NCBI RefSeq assembly: GCF_016722785.1
Contig: NZ_JAEQNE010000008.1
Span: forward strand, 124,001 to 188,000
Origin: Ramlibacter monticola
Lineage (GTDB): Bacteria > Pseudomonadota > Gammaproteobacteria > Burkholderiales > Burkholderiaceae_C
DNA: 64,000 nt
Direction: 5' to 3'
The notes beneath the pieces are model-generated. The model made no database searches. It worked only from the letters and a program-made list of their open reading frames with translations, and was not told the DNA's origin. The translations under genes and the position numbers were made by a program. Positions 44,551-53,537 of this stretch are shown in pieces; position 1 is the first letter of the stretch; the number at the start of each line of letters is the position of its first letter.

Positions 44551-45699
44551 TTGCCCGTGATCACCAACATCGAGGACCTGCGCGTCCTCGCCCAGCGGCG
44601 CGTGCCGCGCATGTTCTACGACTACGCCGATTCAGGCTCCTGGACGGAGAGCACCTACCGCGCCAACGAAGCCGACTTCGACCGCCTCCTGCTGCGCCAG
44701 CGGGTGGCGGTGAACATGGAAGGCCGCAGCACCCGCACGACCATGGTCGGCCAGGACGTTGCCATGCCGGTGGCGATCGCGCCGACCGGCCTCACGGGCA
44801 TGCAGCACGCGGATGGCGAGATCCTCGCGGCGCGGGCCGCCAAGAAAGCAGGGGTCCCGTTCACGCTGTCGACGATGAGCATCTGCTCCATCGAGGACGT
44901 GGCCGAGGGCACGGGCGGGCACCCGTTCTGGTTCCAGCTGTACGTGATGCGCGACCGGGGCTTCATCGAGAGCCTGATCGACCGCGCCAAGGCGGCCGGC
45001 TGCTCCGCCCTGGTGCTCACGCTGGACCTGCAGATCCTGGGCCAGCGCCACAAGGACCTGAAGAACGGCCTCTCGGCGCCGCCCAAGCTGACGGTGCCCA
45101 ACATCCTGAACATGATGACCAAGCCGCGCTGGTGCCTGGGCATGCTGGGCACCCGCCGGCGCCAGTTCGGCAACATCGTCGGCCACGTCAAGGGCGTCGG
45201 CGACATGGGCTCCCTGTCGGAGTGGACCGCCAAGCAGTTCGATCCGCGCCTGTCCTGGCAGGACGTGGAGTGGATCAAGAGCCGCTGGGGCGGCAAGCTG
45301 ATCCTGAAAGGCGTGCAGGACGAGGAGGACGCGCGCCTGGCCGCCGACTCCGGGGCCGACGCGGTGATCGTGTCGAACCACGGCGGCCGCCAGCTCGATG
45401 GCGCGCCGTCCTCCATCTCCGCCCTGCCCCACATCGTGGACGCGGTGGGCGACCGCATCGAGGTGCACATGGACGGCGGCATCCGATCCGGCCAGCACGT
45501 GCTGAAGGCGGTGGCGCTCGGGGCGCGCGGCGTCTACATCGGCCGGGCGATGCTCTATGGCCTGGGGGCGATGGGCGAGGAAGGCGTGGAAAAGGCGCTG
45601 GCCATCATCCGCAACGAGCTCGACCTGTCGATGGCGTTCTGCGGCCGCACGGACATCCGCAGCGTGGACCGCGGCATCCTGCTGCCCGCCGGCTACTGA
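44551..45699 (+). CDS. lldD: FMN-dependent L-lactate dehydrogenase / alpha-hydroxy-acid dehydrogenase
   Basis: A 382-residue TIM-barrel flavoenzyme. The N-terminus is ITNIEDLRVLAQRRVPRMFYDYADSG, in part. FMN-site segments include PVAIAPTGL, LTLDLQ and HMDGGIRSG. The catalytic His lies in IVSNHGGRQLDG. The start is TTG 44551, placed 6-7 nt after a strong AAAGAGGAGA site; GTG 44557 is the alternative. Related enzymes oxidise L-lactate, mandelate or other 2-hydroxyacids, so the substrate is not certain. Its end overlaps the convergent BLUF gene by 7 nt. Confidence 0.88.
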   Translation: MPVITNIEDLRVLAQRRVPRMFYDYADSGSWTESTYRANEADFDRLLLRQRVAVNMEGRSTRTTMVGQDVAMPVAIAPTGLTGMQHADGEILAARAAKKAGVPFTLSTMSICSIEDVAEGTGGHPFWFQLYVMRDRGFIESLIDRAKAAGCSALVLTLDLQILGQRHKDLKNGLSAPPKLTVPNILNMMTKPRWCLGMLGTRRRQFGNIVGHVKGVGDMGSLSEWTAKQFDPRLSWQDVEWIKSRWGGKLILKGVQDEEDARLAADSGADAVIVSNHGGRQLDGAPSSISALPHIVDAVGDRIEVHMDGGIRSGQHVLKAVALGARGVYIGRAMLYGLGAMGEEGVEKALAIIRNELDLSMAFCGRTDIRSVDRGILLPAGY

Positions 45700-46742
45700 C
45701 CGACGACCATCGGGTTGATCCCGCTGCAGATGGAACTGTTGGCCGCCTGCTGCCACAGCAGCAGCGGCGGCTGCACCGCGCGCCAGGTCGCGTGGGGATC
45801 GCGCGAGTCGGCCACCGCCGTGAGGTAGGGCAGCCCGTGCTGGCGCGCCAGCGAAGCCGGGAGTGCGTGCATCTCCGGGCGGCTCGCCACACCGATCAGC
45901 GCCGGCGGATGCCGCACGCCCTGGAAGGCGCGCGTCACCCGCTCCATCAGCTGAGAATTCCGCTCGGGGTCGATCGACAGCAGCAGCACGACATGCGAGT
46001 AGTCCGGGATAAAGGCGCGGGTGAGCGGCAGGTGCAGGCCGTGGCGCGCCATCGCGATCACGCGCCAGACGCGCCCTTCCTGCTCGAAGTCGACGTAGTC
46101 GGTGCCGACGTCCAGCTCGATCGCACCGGCGAAGCGGCGGTGGACGATCTCCACGCAGTGGCGCTCGCCCAGCCAGCGCACCAGCTCGAAGGAGCCCATG
46201 CCGTGGGCCGCGCAGACCAGCACGCGCTGGAAGGCATCGGGGTCCTGCTGGCGCATCGCGCCGGGATGCTGCATGGGCGTCGAGAGCCGCCGCCACACCG
46301 CCGCAGGCGAGAACTGCATGCCGTCGTCGACCTGCTGCTTCAGCTGCCGCACCCGCATTTCCATTTCGGCGGACGTTTCCCTGCACTGGGCGATGGCCAT
46401 CGACCAGGGGCCGCTCAGGAGGCGCGGGCCGCGGCTGCGGTGCACGATGCGCAGGTCGAAGTGGCGCAGGTCGCCGGCCACCCGTTCCATGATGTCCTGG
46501 AGGGCGGGCGCGGGGCCTTCCTTCCATTGGACGAACCAGCCGGACTGGTGCAGCAGCGCCGTCGCGATGCCCGCCGGCTCGTTGTGCTTCAGCGCGCTCG
46601 CCCGGATCTTCTCCATCTCCTGGTACACCGACTGGCGGATCGAAGCCTGGCTGGCGTACATGATCCTGGCCACCGGGCCTTCGGCGCTGTCGAGTCCGTG
46701 CTGAGCTTCCCAACCGTCCATGCCGGCATCATCCAGATCCAT
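45693..46742 (-). CDS. BLUF blue-light sensor with C-terminal GTPase-like domain
   Basis: A 349-residue protein with a BLUF flavin photoreceptor domain at about 24-120. The key residues are in place: Tyr29 (RIMYASQ), Asn54 (KHNEPAGIATALL), Gln72 (FVQWKEGP) and WSM at 113-115. A linker (120-170) leads to a second domain of about 175 residues. Its pattern recalls small GTPases: VLVCAAHGMGS at 174-184 where a P-loop would lie, then GTDYVDFEQEGRVWRVIAM, VVLLLSID and ALIGVASRPE. The P-loop lysine is absent, so it is probably a pseudo-GTPase. ATG 46742 is used; ATG 46721 is the alternative. It is divergent from dinB (73-nt gap). Confidence 0.82.
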   Translation of the reverse strand: MDLDDAGMDGWEAQHGLDSAEGPVARIMYASQASIRQSVYQEMEKIRASALKHNEPAGIATALLHQSGWFVQWKEGPAPALQDIMERVAGDLRHFDLRIVHRSRGPRLLSGPWSMAIAQCRETSAEMEMRVRQLKQQVDDGMQFSPAAVWRRLSTPMQHPGAMRQQDPDAFQRVLVCAAHGMGSFELVRWLGERHCVEIVHRRFAGAIELDVGTDYVDFEQEGRVWRVIAMARHGLHLPLTRAFIPDYSHVVLLLSIDPERNSQLMERVTRAFQGVRHPPALIGVASRPEMHALPASLARQHGLPYLTAVADSRDPHATWRAVQPPLLLWQQAANSSICSGINPMVVGQ

Positions 46743-46815
46743 GAATAGGAACGCTTGTCTTACATCAACCGGCCTTCCGGCTGAGCCATCCGGCAGTCGA
46801 AAGGACAATCGGTAA

Positions 46816-48069
46816 GTGACTTTTGCCCGCCGAATCGCCCACCTCGACATGGACGCCTTCTTCGCGTCCGTCGAACTGCTGCGCTATCCGCAGCTCAAGG
46901 GCCTGCCCGTGGTGATCGGCGGCGGCCGCCGCCAGGCCGACGATGCCCTGCTGCAACGCTTCGCCGACCGGCCGCTGGCCAGGATCCCCGTCGAGGCGTT
47001 CCCGCTGCTGCGGGACTACGTCGGCCGCGGCGTGATCACGACCGCCACCTACCCGGCGCGCCAGTTCGGCGTGGGCTCCGCGATGGGCATGATGAAGGCC
47101 GCGCGGCTGTGCCCGCAGGCGATCGTGCTGCCGGTGGACTTCGACGAGGTGCGCCGCTTCTCGCGCACCTTCAAGTCCGTGATCCGCGAGATCGCGCCGG
47201 TGATGGAGGACCGCGGGATCGACGAGGTGTACATCGACTTCACCGAAGTGCCGGGCGGCCAGCGCGAAGGCGGCCGGGTGCTGGCCCGCCTGATCCAGAA
47301 GTCGATCTTCGAGGCGACCGGCCTCACCTGCTCCATCGGCGTGGCGCCCAACAAGCTGATCGCCAAGATGGCCAGCGAATTCAGCAAGCCCAACGGCATC
47401 TCCATCGTGGCCGAGGGCGACCTGGAGGCGAAGATCTGGCCGCTGCCGGTGCGCAAGATCAACGGCATCGGCCCGAAGTCCGGGGCGAAGCTCGAGCAGC
47501 TGGACATCCGCACCATCGGCGAACTGGCGGCCCGGCCGCGCGAGTGGCTGGTCGCCCATTTCGGCCAGGCCTACGGCGCCTGGATGCACGAGGCTTCCTG
47601 GGGCCGCGACGAGCGGCCGGTGGTGACCGAAAGCGAGCCGGTCTCGATGAGCCGGGAGACCACCTTCGAGCGCGACCTGCACGCGGTGCGCGACCGCGCC
47701 GAACTGGGCGCGATCTTCACCGACCTGTGCACCCGCGTCGCCGAGGACCTGCAGCGCAAGGGCTACGTCGGCAAGACGATCGGCATCAAGCTGCGCTACG
47801 ACGACTTCCGCACCGCCACGCGCGACCACACGCTGGACCACTTCACCGCCGATCCCGCGCTGATCCGGCGCACGGCCGGGCAGTGCCTCAAGCGCGTGGA
47901 CCTGAAGCAGCGCCTGCGCCTGCTGGGGGTGCGGGTCGGCAAGCTGGCGCGGGCGGACGCCGTTGCCACGGCGGCAGCGCCGTCCGGGTCGGACGAAGCC
48001 GCCCCTCGCGCGGAGGAACGCACGCCGGACCTGTTCCAGGATTCACGACAGCCGCCGGACGTCGGCTGA
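46816..48069 (+). CDS. dinB: DNA polymerase IV (Y-family)
   Basis: Translesion polymerase. The 417-residue product has the palm motif HLDMDAFFASVE (Asp11, Asp13), catalytic acidic residues in DRGIDEVYIDFTE, the SIGVAPNKLIAK motif and a helix-hairpin-helix (INGIGPKSGAKLEQLDI). A little-finger domain and a tail ending RTPDLFQD follow; DLF could serve the beta-clamp. It is about 60 residues longer than E. coli DinB, mainly around residues 30-80 and the C-terminus. The start is GTG 46816 with AAGGA upstream. No LexA box was recognised. Confidence 0.94.
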   Translation: MTFARRIAHLDMDAFFASVELLRYPQLKGLPVVIGGGRRQADDALLQRFADRPLARIPVEAFPLLRDYVGRGVITTATYPARQFGVGSAMGMMKAARLCPQAIVLPVDFDEVRRFSRTFKSVIREIAPVMEDRGIDEVYIDFTEVPGGQREGGRVLARLIQKSIFEATGLTCSIGVAPNKLIAKMASEFSKPNGISIVAEGDLEAKIWPLPVRKINGIGPKSGAKLEQLDIRTIGELAARPREWLVAHFGQAYGAWMHEASWGRDERPVVTESEPVSMSRETTFERDLHAVRDRAELGAIFTDLCTRVAEDLQRKGYVGKTIGIKLRYDDFRTATRDHTLDHFTADPALIRRTAGQCLKRVDLKQRLRLLGVRVGKLARADAVATAAAPSGSDEAAPRAEERTPDLFQDSRQPPDVG

Positions 48070-48168
48070 CAGCCGGAATGGCCCAACGGTGCATTGACCT
48101 TCCTGACGCGGAACTTACACTGAGCCTCAGACCTTCCAGTTCAGCGGGGGGCGGCAGCGGAGGCTTCA

Positions 48169-48432
48169 ATGGACCTGGACGCACTGCAGCGCATCAAGCG
48201 GTGGCATGTTGCCCACCAGAACGACCACCCGGTCGAGTACCACATGTGGGACGCCATGCTGACGTTCTGGCTGGCCGGCTGGGTCGGATGGATCCCCGCC
48301 TTCACCTTCGATGCGCTCTGGGCGGCGCCCCTGCTGGCAGTGGCCATGTCCGCACCCACGCTCTACGTCACCTGGCGCGCCCGCGCCCACCGGGCCCGGC
48401 GCCTGCGTTGCGACTGGATCGGCGTCAGGTAA
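48169..48432 (+). CDS. Small membrane protein of unknown function
   Basis: An 87-residue protein (MDLDALQRIKRWHVAHQND) with a hydrophobic stretch at about 28-60 that can form two short transmembrane helices, and a basic Arg/His-rich C-terminus (RARAHRARRLRCDW). A GGAGG site precedes the ATG. It lies 99 nt downstream of dinB on the same strand and its TAA directly abuts the queF stop. Homologues of similar length occur in Comamonadaceae as far as I recall; no function can be given. Confidence 0.75.
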   Translation: MDLDALQRIKRWHVAHQNDHPVEYHMWDAMLTFWLAGWVGWIPAFTFDALWAAPLLAVAMSAPTLYVTWRARAHRARRLRCDWIGVR

Positions 48433-49274
48433 TCACTGTCGCGCCGTGCGCACGTTGCGCGGCAGCGCCATCGGGTGGCTGGTGCGCAGCGGATTGATGT
48501 CGAGCCCGCCGCGCCGGGTATAGCGCGCGTACACCGCCAGCCGCGTCGGCCGGCACTGCCGCCACAGGTCCATGAAGATGCGCTCCACGCACTGTTCGTG
48601 GAACTCGTTGTGGTTGCGGAAGCTCACCAGGTAGCGCAGCAGGCCCTCCTGGTCGATCTGCGGGCCCGCGTAGCCGATCCGCACGCTGCCCCAGTCCGGC
48701 TGGCCCGTCACCAGGCAGTTGCTTTTCAGCAGGTTGCTGGTCAGCACCTCTTCCACCGGCGGTTCGCCTTCCGCGGTTTTCAGCCACTGCGGGGCGGGCG
48801 TGTAGTCGGTGCATTCGATGTCGAGCCGGTCGAGGCTGAGCCCGTCGAGCTCGTGCACCGGCTCCTGGTCGAACAGTTCCGGCAGCACCAGCCGCACGCC
48901 GATGGTCGCCGGCGCCGGCGCGCCGCGCCAGACTGCTTCGCTGAGGTCGGCGCGCAGCCGCTGCCTCACCTCCTCGGCGCTGCCGAACTGCGTGCCGCTG
49001 AAGCTGCCGAGATACAGCTTGAGCGACTTGCTCTCCACGATGTTCGGGGTCTCGCAAGGCACGGTGAAGTGGGCGATGGCGACTTGCGGCTTGCCGCGCG
49101 CATTGAGCCAGCTCAGTTCGAACGCGGTCCAGAGATCGGCGCCGAAGAAAGGGAGCGCGCCGGCGATCCCGATCTCCTCCCGCTTGGGCGCGCGGGAGAT
49201 GGGAAACAGCAGGCTGGGGTCGTACTGGTCGGCGTAGCGGGACGGCTTGCCCAGCTGCGACGCTTCGGCGGAAT

Positions 49275-49278
<4 letters not shown>
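48433..49278 (-). CDS. queF: NADPH-dependent 7-cyano-7-deazaguanine reductase QueF (long form)
   Basis: Reduces preQ0 to preQ1 in queuosine synthesis. The 281-residue product is the bimodular form with two tunnel folds. The N-terminal half carries the NADPH motif ESKSLKLYLGSF. The C-terminal half carries the catalytic Cys in SNCLVTGQPDWGS, with FHEQCVERI. Its start overlaps the alpha/beta hydrolase stop by 4 nt, so it ends a five-gene minus-strand unit. Confidence 0.95.
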
Positions 49279-50168
<890 letters not shown>

Positions 50169-51032
50169 TTACTCGAAGCGGCGCTCACGCAGCCACTTGG
50201 TCGCGATCCACTTGGTGCCGGCCAGCACCGGGGCGCCGCCATGCAGCGTGCGGGTCGAGGGGTGCGGGCGCTCGTAGTTGAAGAACACGGCGTTGCCCCG
50301 CTTGGGCGCGACCTCCAGGCGGACGTCGGGGAACACCGTGGCGCCGCCCTTGTCCGGTTCGCCCAGGTAGATCACCAGGGTGGCCACGCGCTGGCCGCCA
50401 CGGCGCAGGATGGTGGGCGTGCCCGGCTCCGCGGGATCGAAGTAGTCGTAGTGCGGCTTGTATTCGGCGCCCGCCCCGTACTTCAGGATCTGCAGGCCCT
50501 CGCCGTTCTCCTCGGGCCAGTTCACCAGCCTCGCGATGCGCTGCTCGATGCGGCGCACCAGCTCGGTCTCCCCGCGCTGGAAGAACATCCCCTGGCTGGT
50601 CCGGTCGTCGTTGACCTCCTCGCCGCCGGTCTTGGTGGCCACCGTGAGCGAGCGCGCCAGCCGCGGCGTGGCCAGTTCGATCAGCTGCTCGCATTCCTCG
50701 TCCGAAAGCAGCCCGCCGAACACCACCACCCGCGGGCTGTACATGTTCTGCAGCACGGCCACCTTGCGGTCGCCCCCGTCGAGGTACAGCGGCGACTCGG
50801 CCAGGTCGGGTTCGGGCACCGTCGCGGCAGGCGGCAGGCCCTGGGCCACGGCCTTGCGCTCCAGGTGTCCGCGCAGGACTTCTTCCATGGCGTCGATGGC
50901 CACGTCCTCGCTCCAGCCCGAAGCCAGCATGGCCTTCAGCACCGAATCGGCGCCGTGCCCGGCCTCGGCCTGGTCCACGATCCACTTGCGCAGGTCGGGC
51001 GTGACCTGCTGCTTGCTGCCCGTCGTGCTCAT
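50169..51032 (-). CDS. 2-oxoglutarate/Fe(II) oxygenase, prolyl-4-hydroxylase-like
   Basis: A 287-residue protein. The N-terminal helical UBA-like segment (about 10-55: RKWIVDQAEAGHGADSVLKA, WSEDVAIDAMEEVL) precedes a P4H-type double-stranded beta-helix domain. Fe(II) ligands are His and Asp in YKPHYDYFDP and a distal His in RTLHGGAPV. The 2OG-binding Lys lies in the final GTKWIATKWLRE segment. The substrate protein is unknown. ATG 51032 overlaps the yaaA stop by 4 nt. Confidence 0.88.
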   Translation of the reverse strand: MSTTGSKQQVTPDLRKWIVDQAEAGHGADSVLKAMLASGWSEDVAIDAMEEVLRGHLERKAVAQGLPPAATVPEPDLAESPLYLDGGDRKVAVLQNMYSPRVVVFGGLLSDEECEQLIELATPRLARSLTVATKTGGEEVNDDRTSQGMFFQRGETELVRRIEQRIARLVNWPEENGEGLQILKYGAGAEYKPHYDYFDPAEPGTPTILRRGGQRVATLVIYLGEPDKGGATVFPDVRLEVAPKRGNAVFFNYERPHPSTRTLHGGAPVLAGTKWIATKWLRERRFE

Positions 51033-51805
51033 GATGCGGTCCTGCGCCGGAACACCATCCGCTCGGGCTGCGACGCAGCCGGATCGAAGCGGTAGCCTTC
51101 CAGTTCGAATGCTTCCAGTTTGCGCGGGGTCTCCACCCGGTGCGAGATGGCGTAGCGCGCCATCAGGCCGCGCGCCTTCTTGGCGGAGAAGCTGATGATC
51201 TTCCAGTTCCCGCCCTTCCATTCCTCGAACACGCAGTCGATCACCCGCGCCTTGAGCGCCTTGCGGTCGACCGCCTTGAAATACTCCTGCGACGCGAGGT
51301 TGATCACCACCGGCGTCTTGTCGGCCGACAGCGCCTCGTTGAGGCAGGCGGAGATCCGGCTGCCCCAGTACTGGTAGAGGTTGGACGCCGCGTCCACCTT
51401 GAGCGAGGTGCCCATCTCCAGCCGGTAGGGCTGCATTCGGTCCAGCGGCCGCAGCACGCCGTAGAGGCCGCTCAGGATGCGCAGGTGCTGCTGCGCCCAC
51501 TCCAGCTCGCCGGCGCCCATGCGGCGCGCCTGCAGGCCGTCGTAGACGTCGCCGTCGAAGGCCAGCACGGCCTGGCGCGAATTGAGCCCGGTGAACTTGG
51601 GCGTCCAGGCCTGGTAGCGCGCCACGTTCAGGGCCGCCAGCGGGTCGCTGATCTCCATCAGGCTGGCCAGCTGCTGCGGCGAGTACCTTCGGAGCACCTC
51701 GATCAGCCGCGCCGCGTCGGCCGCGAAGGCCGGCAGGGTGTGCGGGACATCCGGGATGGGTGACGCATAGTCCAGCGTCTTGGCGGGGGACAGCAGGAAC
51801 AGCAT
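51029..51805 (-). CDS. yaaA: Peroxide stress protein YaaA
   Basis: A 258-residue DUF328 protein starting MLFLLSPAKTLDYASP. It contains the family segments LNSRQAVLAFDGDVYDGL, ILSGLYGVLRPLDRMQPYRL (in part) and FSAKKARGLMARY. In E. coli YaaA limits free iron during peroxide stress and binds DNA. Here it is embedded in an operon with an Fe(II)-dependent oxygenase. It starts 3 nt after the small membrane-protein gene. Confidence 0.93.
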   Translation of the reverse strand: MLFLLSPAKTLDYASPIPDVPHTLPAFAADAARLIEVLRRYSPQQLASLMEISDPLAALNVARYQAWTPKFTGLNSRQAVLAFDGDVYDGLQARRMGAGELEWAQQHLRILSGLYGVLRPLDRMQPYRLEMGTSLKVDAASNLYQYWGSRISACLNEALSADKTPVVINLASQEYFKAVDRKALKARVIDCVFEEWKGGNWKIISFSAKKARGLMARYAISHRVETPRKLEAFELEGYRFDPAASQPERMVFRRRTAS

Positions 51806-51808
51806 GGC

Positions 51809-52087
51809 TCAGGAACGCCAGGCCCGCGCCACCAGCCACTGGACGGTGGCCACGGCGAAGACCAGGGCGGCATAGGTCGCCATCTTGCCGTCGCGGCCGA
51901 AGTACCAGAGCCCGGCGCCCAGCGCCGCCAGGCCTGCTGCGCAATTGATAGCAAGGCGGGCCCACCAGCCAGGCCCCGCGGTGGTACGGGGCAGGACCAG
52001 GGGAGCGGCCAGGGTGACCCCCAGCGCCACCACCAGGGCGGGCGCGGCGAAGCTCAGCAGGTGATCGAGGAGTTCGAAAAAGCCCAA
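51809..52087 (-). CDS. Small inner-membrane protein
   Basis: A 92-residue protein with three likely transmembrane helices at about 10-32, 45-62 and 68-88 and a short polar loop (RTTAGPGWWAR). No family is recognised. It is first in the minus-strand unit with yaaA, the oxygenase, hydrolase and queF, and is divergent from hemA. An AT-rich spacer of 80 nt lies between them. Confidence 0.75.
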   Translation of the reverse strand: MGFFELLDHLLSFAAPALVVALGVTLAAPLVLPRTTAGPGWWARLAINCAAGLAALGAGLWYFGRDGKMATYAALVFAVATVQWLVARAWRS

Positions 52088-52155
52088 GAGACCCTCAATT
52101 GATCTGGGACAAGTGCCAATGAACCAAGTGTAAGTGCTTGAATCTCATCAGATTT

Positions 52156-52161
52156 TATAAT
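52156..52161 (+). promoter_or_regulatory. Perfect -10 hexamer immediately before hemA
   Basis: TATAAT at 52156-52161 ends 6 nt before the hemA ATG at 52168. Standard spacing would place the transcription start at or next to the A of the ATG, giving a leaderless or nearly leaderless mRNA. No good -35 is present at 17 nt; TTGAAT at 52138-52143 is only 12 nt away. The region is AT-rich on both strands and may also serve the divergent membrane-protein gene (TATAAA on minus, 52159-52154). Confidence 0.4.
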
Positions 52162-52167
52162 TCGGTC

Positions 52168-53439
52168 ATGGCTGTCTGGGCACTGGGCATCAACCACAAC
52201 ACGGCTCCCGTCGATCTGCGGGGGCGGTTTGCGTTCGCGCTCGACCAGATCGCGCCCACCCTGCACTCGCTGCGCACCAATGTCGGCAACAGTCTCGGCC
52301 GCCAGCCGGAGGCCGCCATCCTGTCGACGTGCAACCGCACGGAGATCTACTGCGCGGGCAGGCAGCACGAGATCGAGACCACGCTGGAGTGGCTGGCCCG
52401 CTCCGGCCAGGTGAACCCCGCCGTCGTGCGCGAGCACTCGTACATGCTGCAGGACGCCGGGGTCGCCCGCCATGCCTTCCGCGTGGCGAGCGGGCTCGAT
52501 TCGATGGTGCTGGGCGAGGCGCAGATCCTCGGCCAGCTGAAGGATGCCGTGCGCGTGGCCGACGAGGCCGGCGCCCTGGGCACCACGCTGAACCAGCTGT
52601 TCCAGCGTTCCTTCGCCGTGGCCAAGGAAGTGCGCACGTCCACCGAGATCGGCGCGCACTCCATCAGCATGTCGGCCGCCGCCGTGCGGCTGGCGGGCAA
52701 CCTGTTCGAGGACCTCACCAAGGTGAAGGTCCTGTTCGTCGGCGCCGGCGAGATGATCGAGCTGGCCGCCACGCACTTCGCCGCCAGGAGCCCGAAGGGC
52801 ATCGCCATCGCCAACCGCACGCTGGAGCGCGGCGAGAAGCTCGCCACCCGCTTCGGCGGCGAGGTGATGCGCCTGGCCGACCTGCCCTCGCGCCTGCACG
52901 AATTCGACGTGATCGTCAGTTCCACCGCCAGCCAGCTGCCGATCATCGGCCTGGGCGCGGTGGAGCGCGCCCTCAAGGCCCGCAAGCACCGCCCCATGTT
53001 CATGGTGGACCTGGCCGTGCCGCGCGACATCGAGCCCGAGGTCAAGGCGCTGGAAGACGTGTACCTGTACACCGTGGACGACCTCGCCCACGTGGTGCAG
53101 ACCGGCCATGCCAACCGGCAGGCCGCGGTGGCCCAGGCCGAGGCCATCATCGACGCCGGCGTGCAGAGCTTCGTGCACTGGATGGACCAGCGCGGCACGG
53201 TGCCGCTGATCCAGCAGCTGAATCAGCAGACCGACGAGTGGCGCACCGTGGAACTGGCGCGCGCCCGCAAGCTGCTGGCCAAGGGCGAGGACATCGATAC
53301 CGTGCTGGAGGCCCTGTCCCGCGGCCTCACCCAGAAGATGCTGCACGGCGCCATGGCCGAACTGCGCGGCGGCGACGCCGAGTCGCGCCAGCGCGCCAGC
53401 ACGGCCATCGAGCATTTCTTCCTGCGCAAGGAGCGCTAG
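52168..53439 (+). CDS. hemA: Glutamyl-tRNA reductase
   Basis: First committed step of C5 tetrapyrrole synthesis, converting Glu-tRNA to glutamate-1-semialdehyde. The 423-residue product starts MAVWALGINHNTAPVDLR and has the catalytic Cys55 in LSTCNRTE. The NADPH domain is LFVGAGEMIELAA, and a C-terminal dimerisation helix follows. A longer frame starting at TTG 52138 is less likely. It lies upstream of prfA-prmC; the hemA-prfA-prmC order is widespread in proteobacteria. Confidence 0.96.
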   Translation: MAVWALGINHNTAPVDLRGRFAFALDQIAPTLHSLRTNVGNSLGRQPEAAILSTCNRTEIYCAGRQHEIETTLEWLARSGQVNPAVVREHSYMLQDAGVARHAFRVASGLDSMVLGEAQILGQLKDAVRVADEAGALGTTLNQLFQRSFAVAKEVRTSTEIGAHSISMSAAAVRLAGNLFEDLTKVKVLFVGAGEMIELAATHFAARSPKGIAIANRTLERGEKLATRFGGEVMRLADLPSRLHEFDVIVSSTASQLPIIGLGAVERALKARKHRPMFMVDLAVPRDIEPEVKALEDVYLYTVDDLAHVVQTGHANRQAAVAQAEAIIDAGVQSFVHWMDQRGTVPLIQQLNQQTDEWRTVELARARKLLAKGEDIDTVLEALSRGLTQKMLHGAMAELRGGDAESRQRASTAIEHFFLRKER

Positions 53440-53458
53440 CTTCCGTCGTCGATCGTCG

Positions 53459-53485
53459 GGCGCTCGGCGTGCAGCGCCGAGCGCC
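53459..53485. terminator. Strong hairpin in hemA-prfA spacer
   Basis: A perfect 11-bp stem, GGCGCTCGGCG-TGCAG-CGCCGAGCGCC, begins 20 nt after the hemA stop. It is followed by ACGCTCCTTTTG, a weak T-tract. A related pattern (CTCGACGCCCAACGCCGAACGCTCC) follows at 53508-53532. It may act as a partial terminator that lowers prfA expression relative to hemA, or be a repeat element. Confidence 0.5.
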
Positions 53486-53537
53486 ACGCTCCTTTTGTCG
53501 TTTACGCTCGACGCCCAACGCCGAACGCTCCACCTCC

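Noticed and set aside
46743..46815. LexA (SOS) box in the BLUF/dinB spacer
   Set aside because: No CTG-N10-CAG type palindrome is visible in the 73-nt spacer, so SOS control of dinB is not claimed.
52138..52167. Alternative hemA start at TTG 52138
   Set aside because: The added residues NLIRFYNSV are not part of the conserved HemA N-terminus, and the extension would overlap the likely -10 box.
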